NCBI GenBank assembly: GCA_011365055.1
Contig: RDOG01000011.1
Coordinates: forward strand, 1-64,000
Length of the DNA stretch: 64,000 nt
Direction of reading: 5' to 3'
Origin: Promethearchaeota archaeon
GTDB taxonomy: Archaea > Asgardarchaeota > Lokiarchaeia > Helarchaeales > RDOG01
Shown: positions 1 through 8,747 of the stretch, one piece after another
Position numbering within the stretch: the first letter of the stretch is position 1
Layout: each line of letters starts with the position of its first letter
The notes under the pieces: model-generated
Database searches by the model: none
The model's input: the letters and a program-made list of their open reading frames with translations, nothing else
Told to the model about the DNA's origin: nothing
Program-made: the position numbers and the translations under genes

Positions 1-28
1 TTTTGTATCTATTTTAATTTTCAATTAA

Positions 29-865
29 TCACCATTTATTAATTATTTCTGGAGTTTCTTGTCTGGGAATTAACTTAATAGCACTTTTATTACAATGAGA
101 ATTACATATACCACACCCAAAACAAATGTTTTTATCTATTTGAATTGTTTTATCATCTAATTTCCATTTAATTGCACCGAATTGACAATATTGTAAACAA
201 TTTGGAACTTTTTGATCTTCACAACCATCGCATTTTTTGAAATCAACCTCTGCAACTTCATGCCCCTTCATCATTGCCTTTTTTATTCCAAAATTAAACC
301 TTATTTTAGCGGCATTACAACAATTTAAATCACAATTACATATTACTATAGGATATGGAAGTTTTGCATAAAGAACTTGGTGAACCAATCCTTTTTGATC
401 AGCATCTTTGATTTTTTGTCTTGCTTCATCTATTGTAAGCACTTCTATTTTTTCAGACGGTTTTAATTTTTCAAAGAGTTCTTTAACTGGACCAAAATTG
501 ATGCAAATAGATTCGCTAATCCCTCTAATATTCCTCCTACACATACATTCTAATGCACACAAATTATCTGCTAACTCAGTAATTTTAAAAGCATCACTTA
601 AAGCAACCACTTGACTAGAATGGCTATTAGTTGCCATTGAATTAGCAAGATACTTTATACCCCTTCCAATTATTGGAATCTTGGTTAAGGATGCCATCTT
701 TGTAGTATAATCGAGAAATTGGTCTATCCCCCAGCCAGTAAGATCATAAAGTAATTTCATTCTTTTCTTATCTTCCAAAAATCTGTCCGAATAATTATCT
801 GGATTTAAATACCAGCGGAATTTTCCGCCATGAGAAGCGCAGTATTCACACAAATTAATCCCCAC
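29..865 (-). CDS. Cysteine-rich 4Fe-4S ferredoxin-domain protein
   Basis: This 278-residue soluble protein probably carries electrons in the cytoplasm. Its C-terminal third holds a dicluster-ferredoxin-like region: CDGC with a later CLQYC, then CFGCGIC followed by a CNKSAIKL-type stretch. More cysteines occur near the N-terminus (CEYC), in the middle (CALECMC) and before the ferredoxin part (CNCDLNCC), so more than two clusters are possible. There is no signal peptide or membrane segment. The family is recognised only at domain level, and the redox partner cannot be named from the neighbours, because the next gene is a divergent helicase. The start is an ATG at 865, followed upstream by a short AT-rich divergent promoter region. 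The domain call is firm; the specific function is unknown. Confidence 0.8.
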   Translation of the reverse strand: MGINLCEYCASHGGKFRWYLNPDNYSDRFLEDKKRMKLLYDLTGWGIDQFLDYTTKMASLTKIPIIGRGIKYLANSMATNSHSSQVVALSDAFKITELADNLCALECMCRRNIRGISESICINFGPVKELFEKLKPSEKIEVLTIDEARQKIKDADQKGLVHQVLYAKLPYPIVICNCDLNCCNAAKIRFNFGIKKAMMKGHEVAEVDFKKCDGCEDQKVPNCLQYCQFGAIKWKLDDKTIQIDKNICFGCGICNSHCNKSAIKLIPRQETPEIINKW

Positions 866-945
866 TTCCCATAATAAAACGATTCTTTAAAATATTTTTA
901 TTGAGATAATCAAGTATAAAATATTTTATTAGAGAAGGCTTAAGA

Positions 946-2751
946 GTGGTAGAAGAACCAGAATCAAAAGAAATTATTCCGAGGGATTATCAAATCAATG
1001 CTAGAGATCAGATAGTCAGCATGCTAGAAGATGGGGAAAAAAGAGTATTTTTGGTTTTAATGCCAACAGGAATGGGTAAAACATTAATAAGTGCAATAAC
1101 AGTTGATATTTTAATTGAAAAAGAAATTCTTAAAAAAGAGGACAAAATATTATTTCTTGTTCAAGATAGAAAATTAAAATATCAATTATATGAAATGGCA
1201 AAATCTTATGGCCTTGCACAACATGGTCATTTATTTCTATTGGATGAAGGAAACAAATTACCCGCTCAAATGAGTAGACAACATGCAGAACTTTCGAGAT
1301 TTATATTCGCAACACCCATATTATTAATGAATGCAGTTGTGGGAAAGACACAGAAAATTAAGAGAGAAACCCTTGATAACATCAAGTTAGTAATCATTGA
1401 TGAGATATTAGACGTGTTTGCACAGAGTTACGGTAAGAAACGCCCTCGTGGTGAAACGATAGAATATATCGAAAAGAAATATGGAAATGGAAGAACTTTC
1501 AAACAGATTGTTCAAGACTTAATAAATGAATTTAAAACTACTCAACAAGATGATGATGAGTTCCAAATAGATGAGGCAAAGGTAGAAAATTACTTGATAA
1601 AAGAATTTTCTGCTAAAGAATACAGATTAAATATGAAGTTTGAACCAATACTAAATCTATTAGGATTACTAAACCCAAATTCAGAAAAAATTATTATAGG
1701 CTTGACGGCTTCACTTTCCCAAGACTCTAAAATTGACTTGTTAAAAAGAAATCTGGGCTCCGAAGAAATCGTTACCGAAATCCATCCCGTTGGAGAAGAA
1801 TTTGAAGATTATAAACCAGCATATGATTTGAAACAAATTCGAGTTTATGATGATTGGATTTCAGAAATAGATAATATCATTCAAGACATTAAACAAGCAA
1901 TGCTCTTGAAGTTACATAAAGTATATAATAAATTATTTGGAAGAAAAAGGATCCCTTATGATAGGATATTGCTTTTCATTGGAGATTTATTGGGTAAAAA
2001 ATCACTACAACAACGATTAATTGATAATCTAAAATTAGAAACCAAAAAAAAAATGACTAAACAAGAAGAATCTGATTTAATTAAACCTATTTTATCAAAT
2101 GCTAGTGCCTATTTACTCATGACGGTTGCCCGACAGAGATTATTAGAAAATACACTTCAATCATTCTTTAAATTTATAGAACGCATTAATAATCAAACGT
2201 TATTATCAAATGAACAGTTTCAAAAAATAAAAGAAAAAATTTCTGAAAAAATGAAAGAAGTCAAAGAAACCGAAGATTATATTGGAGAAAAGGAAAAACG
2301 GTTATTATTTTGGACAAATAAATTAGTTAATGAAGATAAAAATATTTTAGTTTTATGCAGATTTGTTGATATGACAAAGCATTTAGCAAGATTAATGGAT
2401 GAGAAAGGAATACCAAGTACTTTTGTTCATGGAAAAATGGATGGTGCAGCTCAACATAACCAAATTCAACTGTTTAAAAGAGGAGATGTTAAGATCTTAT
2501 TCGCAAGTGAACGATTGATTGAAAAAGGAACAGATTTACCAGAAGCAGATGTTGCTATTTATTATGGAACAACAGTATCTTTAGAACGCTATGAACAAAG
2601 TCTTGGAAGAATAAGGAGTAATGTTCAAAATGTCAAAACATCATATACATTAAGTTATAATTTGACAGTTGAAAATGAAAAGTCTTTAAAAAGAGATACA
2701 TTATTCTTAGAATTAATGGGTAAAAAATTAAGTAATGTAATAAAAGAATGA
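946..2751 (+). CDS. SF2 DEAD/DEAH-family helicase, Hef/FANCM-like architecture
   Basis: This 601-residue protein is an ATP-dependent superfamily 2 helicase. RecA1 carries RDYQ (residues 13-16), Walker A PTGMGKT (40-46) and a Walker B reading IIDEIL (about 150-155), an unusual DEIL in place of DEAH. Motif III appears as GLTAS. RecA2 has the sequence around LCRFVDMT, FVHGKMDG, GTDLPEAD and motif VI QSLGRIR. A long, mainly helical insertion of about 150 residues separates the two RecA lobes, as in Hef/FANCM and RIG-I type enzymes. No nuclease or HhH domain follows. A role in DNA repair or fork processing is inferred. The start is GTG. The stop is separated from the convergent proteasome gene by only three bases. 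Confidence 0.85.
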   Translation: MVEEPESKEIIPRDYQINARDQIVSMLEDGEKRVFLVLMPTGMGKTLISAITVDILIEKEILKKEDKILFLVQDRKLKYQLYEMAKSYGLAQHGHLFLLDEGNKLPAQMSRQHAELSRFIFATPILLMNAVVGKTQKIKRETLDNIKLVIIDEILDVFAQSYGKKRPRGETIEYIEKKYGNGRTFKQIVQDLINEFKTTQQDDDEFQIDEAKVENYLIKEFSAKEYRLNMKFEPILNLLGLLNPNSEKIIIGLTASLSQDSKIDLLKRNLGSEEIVTEIHPVGEEFEDYKPAYDLKQIRVYDDWISEIDNIIQDIKQAMLLKLHKVYNKLFGRKRIPYDRILLFIGDLLGKKSLQQRLIDNLKLETKKKMTKQEESDLIKPILSNASAYLLMTVARQRLLENTLQSFFKFIERINNQTLLSNEQFQKIKEKISEKMKEVKETEDYIGEKEKRLLFWTNKLVNEDKNILVLCRFVDMTKHLARLMDEKGIPSTFVHGKMDGAAQHNQIQLFKRGDVKILFASERLIEKGTDLPEADVAIYYGTTVSLERYEQSLGRIRSNVQNVKTSYTLSYNLTVENEKSLKRDTLFLELMGKKLSNVIKE

Positions 2752-2754
2752 GTC

Positions 2755-3471
2755 TTATTGTACTTTTTCAATATATGCTTTTATTTCTTCATTATTTAAT
2801 ACTTTAAACTTTTTATCTGCAGTTTTTACTATTGCCATGTCAACAGTCATAGGATCTAAGCTATTTTGGGTAACTTCTTTTAAGCATTTTAATCCAAGTA
2901 TAATAGAAGCATCTAAGGTTAAATCAGGTTTGTATTCTTTTTCTAATTTTTCTCGAACAGTTTGAGCTCCAGAACCTATCGCTTGAGCTTGATAACCAGT
3001 AAATGCTCCAGATGGTGCAGTCATGTATAATCGAGGACCGCTATCAACGCCCGCAATTAAGAATGCCACTCCAAATGGTCTCACACCTGCATTATGAGTA
3101 TACGTTTGTTTCAAATCACATATTTTTCTAACTAACGCTTTAACATCCATTGGTTCATCATATGTAAGCCTGCTAATTTGAGCTTGTACTCTTCCGTGAT
3201 CAACTAATACACTTGCGTCAGCAGTCAGACCTGCAATGGTTGCTCCAATATGTTCATCAATTATAAATATTTTTTCAGCAGTTTCTGGTAATTGAAGCTT
3301 AGATACACGCTTCTCAGCAAGAAGAACAACACCCTCTGGACATTTGATCCCAATAGCTGTAGTTCCTTGTTTAATGGCTTCATTTGCATATTCAACTTGA
3401 AATAAACGACCATCTGGACTGAAGATAGTAATTGCTTGGTCATATCCTGACATCTCGGGTCCGCCAAACAC
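2755..3471 (-). CDS. psmA: Proteasome alpha subunit
   Basis: This is the alpha subunit of the archaeal 20S proteasome, which forms the outer heptameric rings and the gate of the proteolytic chamber in the cytoplasm. The length of 238 residues is typical. The N-terminus has the diagnostic GYDQAITIFSPDGRLFQVEYA-type signature (YDxAxTxFSPxGxLxQVEYA), followed by the GTTAIGIKC strand and the YTHNAGVRPFGV region. The chosen GTG start at 3471 is preceded by an AAGGTG motif at good spacing; an ATG six codons later (3453) is the alternative. No beta subunit gene is near. The Rpn11-type JAMM gene lies about 5 kb away, which fits a ubiquitin-proteasome-like system, but no ubiquitin gene is visible here. 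Confidence 0.96.
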   Translation of the reverse strand: MFGGPEMSGYDQAITIFSPDGRLFQVEYANEAIKQGTTAIGIKCPEGVVLLAEKRVSKLQLPETAEKIFIIDEHIGATIAGLTADASVLVDHGRVQAQISRLTYDEPMDVKALVRKICDLKQTYTHNAGVRPFGVAFLIAGVDSGPRLYMTAPSGAFTGYQAQAIGSGAQTVREKLEKEYKPDLTLDASIILGLKCLKEVTQNSLDPMTVDMAIVKTADKKFKVLNNEEIKAYIEKVQ

Positions 3472-3717
3472 TTTAAAACACCTTAAATTATTTCTTATAT
3501 TTCAATTTTTTTAATTTTATGTTTAAATATAATTGTATTTCTGTCGATTTGTCTTGTAATTGTTTAATATAAATGTATTTTTGTAAATAATATTAGTCAC
3601 TATGAGAACTTTTTCAATTTAAATATTATTAAATTCTTAGACCTTAAAGATTTGACGAGTTTTTTGTCGGATAGCAAATATTTTTGAGTGAATTATCTTC
3701 GACATTAATGAATTTAG

Positions 3718-3726
3718 TATATAAAG
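3718..3726 (+). promoter_or_regulatory. Putative archaeal TATA box for the 55-aa small ORF
   Basis: The sequence TATATAAAG lies 30 bases before the ATG at 3756. That places a predicted transcription start about 10 nucleotides before the gene. In an AT-rich genome such boxes arise by chance, so the call depends on the matching position and the T-tract after the ORF. Confidence 0.35.
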
Positions 3727-3755
3727 AAGTTGAAATATATATTACATGAAGAAAA

Positions 3756-3923
3756 ATGAGATTATTATCGAATTTCGTTAAAGAGTTCAAAACGAACTTT
3801 GAACAAATAACAGAAGACTTCGAAGACTATGAAGATCAGAATTCGGACTTAATAATGTTCTTGTCAATGTTAATGCTTTTAAACGATATATTTATTAAAT
3901 TTCAAGAAATTTACGATTACTAA
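3756..3923 (+). CDS. Small protein of 55 residues, unknown function
   Basis: This short ORF starts with ATG and encodes 55 residues: an acidic N-terminal half (EDFEDYEDQ), then a hydrophobic segment (LIMFLSMLMLLNDIFI) that could be a short membrane or amphipathic helix. Three observations support a real gene. A TATA-like TATATAAAG lies at 3718-3726, about 30-35 bases before the start. A strong pyrimidine/T tract (3931-3951) lies just after the stop. The ORF also fills an otherwise empty 646-base gap. I recognise no family. Chance cannot be excluded, since the ORF is short and there is no clear Shine-Dalgarno. Confidence 0.4.
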   Translation: MRLLSNFVKEFKTNFEQITEDFEDYEDQNSDLIMFLSMLMLLNDIFIKFQEIYDY

Positions 3924-3930
3924 TTCATCC

Positions 3931-3951
3931 CTTCTTTTTCTTTTTTTTTTC
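3931..3951 (+). terminator. T-rich terminator after the small ORF
   Basis: A run of pyrimidines dominated by T (CTTCTTTTTC then ten T and C) begins eight bases after the stop codon of the 55-aa ORF. Archaeal RNA polymerase terminates at oligo-U tracts without a hairpin, so this is a good candidate terminator for a monocistronic transcript. Confidence 0.4.
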
Positions 3952-4117
3952 TAACAAAACATGATTAATATTTGGTTATTATTTATTTTTTTAAAAAGAG
4001 AAAAAGTCAATATTATCAAGATAAAGATACGTTGTAATATATAGAAATAAAATTCATGGTGATGAGGTAAATCATTTTCAGGAAATTATAAAAAAAATAA
4101 AAAAATTGAATTTGATG

Positions 4118-4699
4118 TTATAAATCATATATTGTAATTTTATCGGATAGGATTCGCTCACGAGCAACTATAAGAAAATCATCTTTCTCAATGACAAATT
4201 CAAATTCTGGATTAAAATATTTTTTATCTTCTCGTTTTACCCCAATAAGTATTAAATTTTCTTCTTCCTTAAGAGAATAATATAAATCCTTGAATTTTTT
4301 ACCGATCATTGACTTTGTTGCATCAATTTCAACAATAACCTTTGCATCACGAGAAATTTTTCCACGGTTTAGGATCCATGTAACTATATAAACGACAAGC
4401 ATTGTCCAGACTCCCGCTCCGTAAATCGCAATTACCATGCCAAAAAATTTTCCAGCCATGGTTATAGGAACCACATCACCATATCCAATGGTGGTTATTG
4501 TCGCAATTGTCCACCATAATGCTTCAGTAAGCCCAAAGGTATTTCCGATTGCTACTTGATAAGGTTGTTCGATAAAATAAATTCCTAAAGTTGCAAATAA
4601 ACCAACAAAAATGGTTAAAGTTATTGCTTTAGCTAAAAAACTCTCTCGGAATGTCTTTTTTATCTTATAAAAAACAGTTGATACTACGGATGCTGTCAT
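4118..4699 (-). CDS. Two-TM potassium channel with C-terminal TrkA-C/RCK-C-like domain
   Basis: This 193-residue membrane protein is a K+ channel subunit. The first membrane helix spans about residues 24-43. The pore helix and selectivity filter follow as TTIGYGD (69-75), and the second membrane helix spans about 83-110. The cytoplasmic part (118-193) resembles a TrkA-C/RCK-C ligand-binding domain (IDATKSMIGKKF, LIGVKREDKKYFNPE, IEKDDFLIV). The Rossmann RCK-N domain usually found between pore and RCK-C (for example in MthK) is absent, which makes this a minimal channel. It should assemble as a tetramer. The neighbours give no functional hint. The start is ATG, and the upstream 260 bases are very AT-rich. 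Confidence 0.9.
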   Translation of the reverse strand: MTASVVSTVFYKIKKTFRESFLAKAITLTIFVGLFATLGIYFIEQPYQVAIGNTFGLTEALWWTIATITTIGYGDVVPITMAGKFFGMVIAIYGAGVWTMLVVYIVTWILNRGKISRDAKVIVEIDATKSMIGKKFKDLYYSLKEEENLILIGVKREDKKYFNPEFEFVIEKDDFLIVARERILSDKITIYDL

Positions 4700-4962
4700 T
4701 TTTCTAAAATCACCAAAAATTCAATTAATTAATTCAATTTAATTCAATACAATTACAATTCAAATTAAAAAATAAATTTCCAATATAGAGATAATATAAC
4801 GATAACAAGAAAAATAGTTTCCATTATATTTTTATTTAAAAAAAGTAAATCAATACCAAACTTAAGCCAAATTTTATGGACTGAATACTAATTTAAAAAA
4901 ATATTTATTATCGTGAACTAGGGACATTTTCAATTTATTAAATGGAAATAAAGTGAATTAAA

Positions 4963-6147
4963 ATGAGTGAGTATTTGAAATCTCCTAATTTGAGTAAGCC
5001 AGAGAAAGTGGTTACTGCGATTGGTGGAGATGGGATCGGACCACAAATAGTGAAAGCAACAGTAAAGCTTCTTGAGGGCATGAATATTCCTGGACTCAAG
5101 ATAAAGCTCATGCCAGGAGGTGAAAGTGCAATTGAGACTCATGGAGTTCCTTTTCCTCAAGAGACAAAGGAATCTATTGATAATTGCGATGCTATACTAT
5201 TTGGAGCAACTGAAGAGAGAGCATTACAAATAATTGCATATTTACGATGGGGTCTTGATAATTTTGCGAATATAAGACCTATAAAATATTATAAAGGCAT
5301 GTTTACAGCCATGAAAGAAGAACATGTTCAAAAAGTTGATTATGTATTTGTTCGTGAGGGTACAGAAGGAATGTATGCTGCTGCAGGTAAGGAAGGAAGC
5401 GTGAAAAAACTTTTTAATAAAGGGATAGTCAATAAAACGGATTATGAAAAATGGGGACCAAAAGCTAAATATGCGATGCGTATCGTTTCACCCGCTGCTA
5501 CTGAAAGGATTGCCCGTGTAGCATGTGAAATTTGTATGAAGCGTAAAAAATTAGGAAAGGGAAAAGGACTTCTAGAAATTGTTTGTAAGCCAAATGTATT
5601 GCGCGTGCAAGATAACATGTGGATAGATATCATTAAAGAAGTTGCCAGTAAATATCCAGAAATAACCGTTGAGCGATATATAGTTGACGACTTTGCAAGA
5701 AGGTTAATCAGATATCCTGATTATCATGATACAATAATCATTCCCAACATGATGGGAGATATCTTATCAGATGAAGCAGCTGAAATCGTCGGAGGTTTAG
5801 GTGTTGCTGGATCCGGAGTATACGGACCAAAAGCAGGATATTTTGAACCAACTCATGGTTCTGCACCAGCAGTTCTTGCAAGAAAGAATTATAAAGGAGA
5901 ACCTGTTGCAAATCCCACAGCACAAATTATTGCAGCTCGAATGATGCTTGAATATTTAGGTTGGGAGAAAGAATCTATGAAATTAGAAAAAGCCATAGAA
6001 AACTATTTCTTATTAGGTCTTGATCTGGAAAAAAATTGGGCAAAATTGCCGCGTGATGGAGTAACGAGTAAATACCAAAAAGAAGGGAAGTTTGCTTCTG
6101 TCGATGAAGTAGCTATGAATATTCTAGAAGAATACAAAAAGTTATAA
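4963..6147 (+). CDS. Isocitrate/3-isopropylmalate dehydrogenase family protein
   Basis: This 394-residue protein belongs to the family of metal-dependent beta-hydroxyacid oxidative decarboxylases. The evidence is the N-terminal IGGDGIGP, the substrate-loop LRWGLDNFANIRP, a catalytic Tyr region (VFVREGTEGMYA), the metal-binding aspartates in PNMMGDILSDEAAEIVGGLG, and the cofactor-site signature FEPTHGSAP followed by VANPTAQI. The substrate is not settled. The loop is nearest to isopropylmalate or homoisocitrate type enzymes (FAN-RP), but there is no leu or lys cluster beside it, so isocitrate dehydrogenase remains possible. The gene stands alone with its own T-tract terminator, 45 bases before the glucosidase gene. 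Confidence 0.88.
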   Translation: MSEYLKSPNLSKPEKVVTAIGGDGIGPQIVKATVKLLEGMNIPGLKIKLMPGGESAIETHGVPFPQETKESIDNCDAILFGATEERALQIIAYLRWGLDNFANIRPIKYYKGMFTAMKEEHVQKVDYVFVREGTEGMYAAAGKEGSVKKLFNKGIVNKTDYEKWGPKAKYAMRIVSPAATERIARVACEICMKRKKLGKGKGLLEIVCKPNVLRVQDNMWIDIIKEVASKYPEITVERYIVDDFARRLIRYPDYHDTIIIPNMMGDILSDEAAEIVGGLGVAGSGVYGPKAGYFEPTHGSAPAVLARKNYKGEPVANPTAQIIAARMMLEYLGWEKESMKLEKAIENYFLLGLDLEKNWAKLPRDGVTSKYQKEGKFASVDEVAMNILEEYKKL

Positions 6148-6148
6148 C

Positions 6149-6165
6149 TTTTTTTTCTTTTTTTT
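6149..6165 (+). terminator. Oligo-T terminator after the dehydrogenase gene
   Basis: Two T runs split by a single C begin two bases after the dehydrogenase stop codon. This is the form of an archaeal intrinsic terminator and suggests that the downstream glucosidase gene has its own promoter or relies on read-through. Confidence 0.5.
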
Positions 6166-6192
6166 ATTATACAAGACTTTTTGTGATAATGC

Positions 6193-8616
6193 ATGCGTTT
6201 CAAGAAAAAAGCATATAAAGCGAAACCAGATAAATTTTCGGTCCATATTGGAAATATTTCAGAGATAGAAAAAATAGGGAACATCTTAAACATTAAATGC
6301 CATAATGCGATTATAAAAATAATTGTTTTAAAAAATGATTTACTAAAAATAAGAATTACAAATAAAAGTGAATTCAGTAGACTTGATCTTTTACCAAAAA
6401 TTAATGAAGTTTCAGAAGATGTTCAAATTATTTTTCGAGAAGAAAAAGATTACTTCATCTTCAACACGAATTGCATCGCAGTATTATTAATGAAGAGTCC
6501 TTTCAAGATCTTATTTTATGATCTTAAAAATCAATTAATCATAATGGATGATTTCTCATATGGAATTTGTTGGGATGAAAAACAAATAGGAACATATAAG
6601 AAATTACATAAAGAAGAGAGTATCTTTGGTTTAGGAGAACATTCAGGAAATTTAGATAGAGTAGGTCAGGAATTTGTTAATTACAATTTCCCGCGTTATA
6701 AAGAACCCTTTTATTGTTCAATCCCTTTTTTTATTGGATTATATAATAAAAATGCTTATGGGATATATGTTCAAAACTCTTCTAGAACATTCTTTAATTT
6801 TGGGAAGACATTTAGAGACAAAACTTTTTTTGGGACAGATGGACACGAACTCAATTATTATTTTATTTTTGGCCCAAAAATAGCAAAAATATTACGAATT
6901 TATACGGATTTAACAGGTCGAGGAGAATTACCTCCTAATTGGACTTTTGGGTACCATCAATCAAAATTTAGTTATAAAAGTGATTCAGAAGTACGAAAAA
7001 TAGCAGAACGATTAAGAATCCGACGTATTCCATGTGATTCAATATTTTTAGATCTTCATTACATGGATAAAAAGAAAAATTTTACATGGAATAGAAAAAA
7101 ATTTCCAAATCCAATAAGATTAATTCGCAATATAAAGAAAATGGGATTTCATATTACAGCTATAATAGATCCTTGGCTTAAAAAAGATAAAAATTACGAA
7201 CTATACGCGGAAGCTTTGGAAAATAATTTCTTCTGCAAACAAGAAAATGAAAAAATCTATTCCACATTCACTCTTTTTACGAGAAGAGTTTCAATTCCAG
7301 ATTTTTTTCGAGAAGATGTAAGAGAGTGGTGGGCAACTCAACATTCAAAATTATTTGATATTGGAATTGAGGGAATTTGGAATGATAAAAATGAACCTGA
7401 ATTGATGAGCATGGCAGATAGAAGAGTCGTTCATGGAGAAGAAAACATACCACATGAATTAATTCATAACCCTTTTCCTTTATATGAGTTAGAAGCAACG
7501 AAATTAGCATTTGAAAAATATTTACCTAATCAAAGATCATTCATTTTAACAAGATCAGGTTTCCCAAGCATTCAATGCTATGGTGCCATTTGGACAGGAG
7601 ATATTAGGTCGGGGTTTGAAGAGATGGCAGAAAGTGTTCCAATGTTAGCGAATATGAGCATTTCAGGAATTCCATTTTGTGGTGCAGATGTTGGAGGCTT
7701 TTGGTCTTTTAAAAAAGTGCTCTTTAAAAAATCAGAACTTTTTGTTAGGTGGATTCAATTAGGTGTTTTTTATCCATTTTTCAGAAATCATAATGCAATG
7801 CTAATGAGAAGCCAAGAACCATGGTGTTTTGGAAAAACAAATGAAAAAATCATAACCAAATACATAAAATTAAGATATAGATTATTCCCCTACATTTATA
7901 ATGCATATAATGAATGGCTTAAAAACGGTAAACCTATTCTTCGACCGTTAGTATATGATTATCAAAATGATCCTAATTGCAGTAAAATTAATCATCAATT
8001 TCTATTTGGAAATGATTTATTAATTGCACCTGTAGTAATGGAAAAGGTTCGCGATTGGGCAGTTTATTTGCCGCGAGGAGTTTGGATTGATTATTGGACA
8101 AAAGAAGAATTTATTGGAGGAAAAGTTATTTCAATCGAGACCCCTTTGGAAATGATTCCAATATTCGTAAAAAAGGGAGCTATAATACCAACTCAGGCTG
8201 ATATGATGTATATAGGAGAAAACAAAATAGATCCATTAATTCTTGATATTTATCCAAATAAAAGATCAGTAATAAATTATTATGAAGATGATGGAATCAC
8301 CTATAATTATAAAAACGGTGTATTTTGCTCTAAGATAATAGAATGTGATGTAAAAAATGATCAAATTATCATTAACATTCACCCAAGGGAGGGTGATTAT
8401 GAGCCAGGAGATAGACATATTATTTTAAAAATAAATAAAGTAAATAATAAACCCAGAGAAATTAAAATAAATGATAGAATCATTCAAGAAATTGATAACG
8501 TAATAAAAATAAGAGAAGTGTCTTCTTTTGATAAATGGGGTTTATCTAAAAAGAAAAATCTTTATATTAGATTTATCAACAAAAATGAATTAAATAAAAT
8601 ACTGATTTTATTTTAA
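6193..8616 (+). CDS. Glycoside hydrolase family 31 alpha-glucosidase-like enzyme
   Basis: This 807-residue enzyme hydrolyses alpha-glucosidic (or alpha-xylosidic) bonds by a retaining mechanism. An N-terminal beta-sandwich (about 1-240) precedes the TIM barrel. The GH31 signature GIWNDKNEPELM gives the nucleophile Asp398, and IWTGDIRSGFEEM gives the acid/base Asp470. SGIPFCGADVGGFW is the conserved barrel strand. C-terminal beta domains carry YYEDDG and PVVMEKVRDWAVYLP-type sequences. There is no signal peptide, so it is probably intracellular, acting on stored or imported oligosaccharides. There is no transporter or other sugar gene beside it. The substrate is not predictable. The length is normal for the family. 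Confidence 0.93.
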   Translation: MRFKKKAYKAKPDKFSVHIGNISEIEKIGNILNIKCHNAIIKIIVLKNDLLKIRITNKSEFSRLDLLPKINEVSEDVQIIFREEKDYFIFNTNCIAVLLMKSPFKILFYDLKNQLIIMDDFSYGICWDEKQIGTYKKLHKEESIFGLGEHSGNLDRVGQEFVNYNFPRYKEPFYCSIPFFIGLYNKNAYGIYVQNSSRTFFNFGKTFRDKTFFGTDGHELNYYFIFGPKIAKILRIYTDLTGRGELPPNWTFGYHQSKFSYKSDSEVRKIAERLRIRRIPCDSIFLDLHYMDKKKNFTWNRKKFPNPIRLIRNIKKMGFHITAIIDPWLKKDKNYELYAEALENNFFCKQENEKIYSTFTLFTRRVSIPDFFREDVREWWATQHSKLFDIGIEGIWNDKNEPELMSMADRRVVHGEENIPHELIHNPFPLYELEATKLAFEKYLPNQRSFILTRSGFPSIQCYGAIWTGDIRSGFEEMAESVPMLANMSISGIPFCGADVGGFWSFKKVLFKKSELFVRWIQLGVFYPFFRNHNAMLMRSQEPWCFGKTNEKIITKYIKLRYRLFPYIYNAYNEWLKNGKPILRPLVYDYQNDPNCSKINHQFLFGNDLLIAPVVMEKVRDWAVYLPRGVWIDYWTKEEFIGGKVISIETPLEMIPIFVKKGAIIPTQADMMYIGENKIDPLILDIYPNKRSVINYYEDDGITYNYKNGVFCSKIIECDVKNDQIIINIHPREGDYEPGDRHIILKINKVNNKPREIKINDRIIQEIDNVIKIREVSSFDKWGLSKKKNLYIRFINKNELNKILILF

Positions 8617-8747
8617 ATGTGAGAAATTTCTAAAATGCTTATGATACTTCCATTTTATTATTCATAAAACTCTGTATGTTCCTTGAAAACATAAATAAAT
8701 AAATTTAAATGTGCAAAAATTGATAATTACTTAAAAATTAAATATTT

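Noticed and set aside
4718..4765. Repeated AATTCAAT-like units upstream of the K+ channel gene
   Set aside because: The repeats are irregular and match the AT-rich background; no regular period or flanking duplication is seen.
5442..5633. Minus-strand ORF inside the dehydrogenase gene
   Set aside because: It lies entirely within a well-supported conserved gene and has no family features, so it is a shadow frame.
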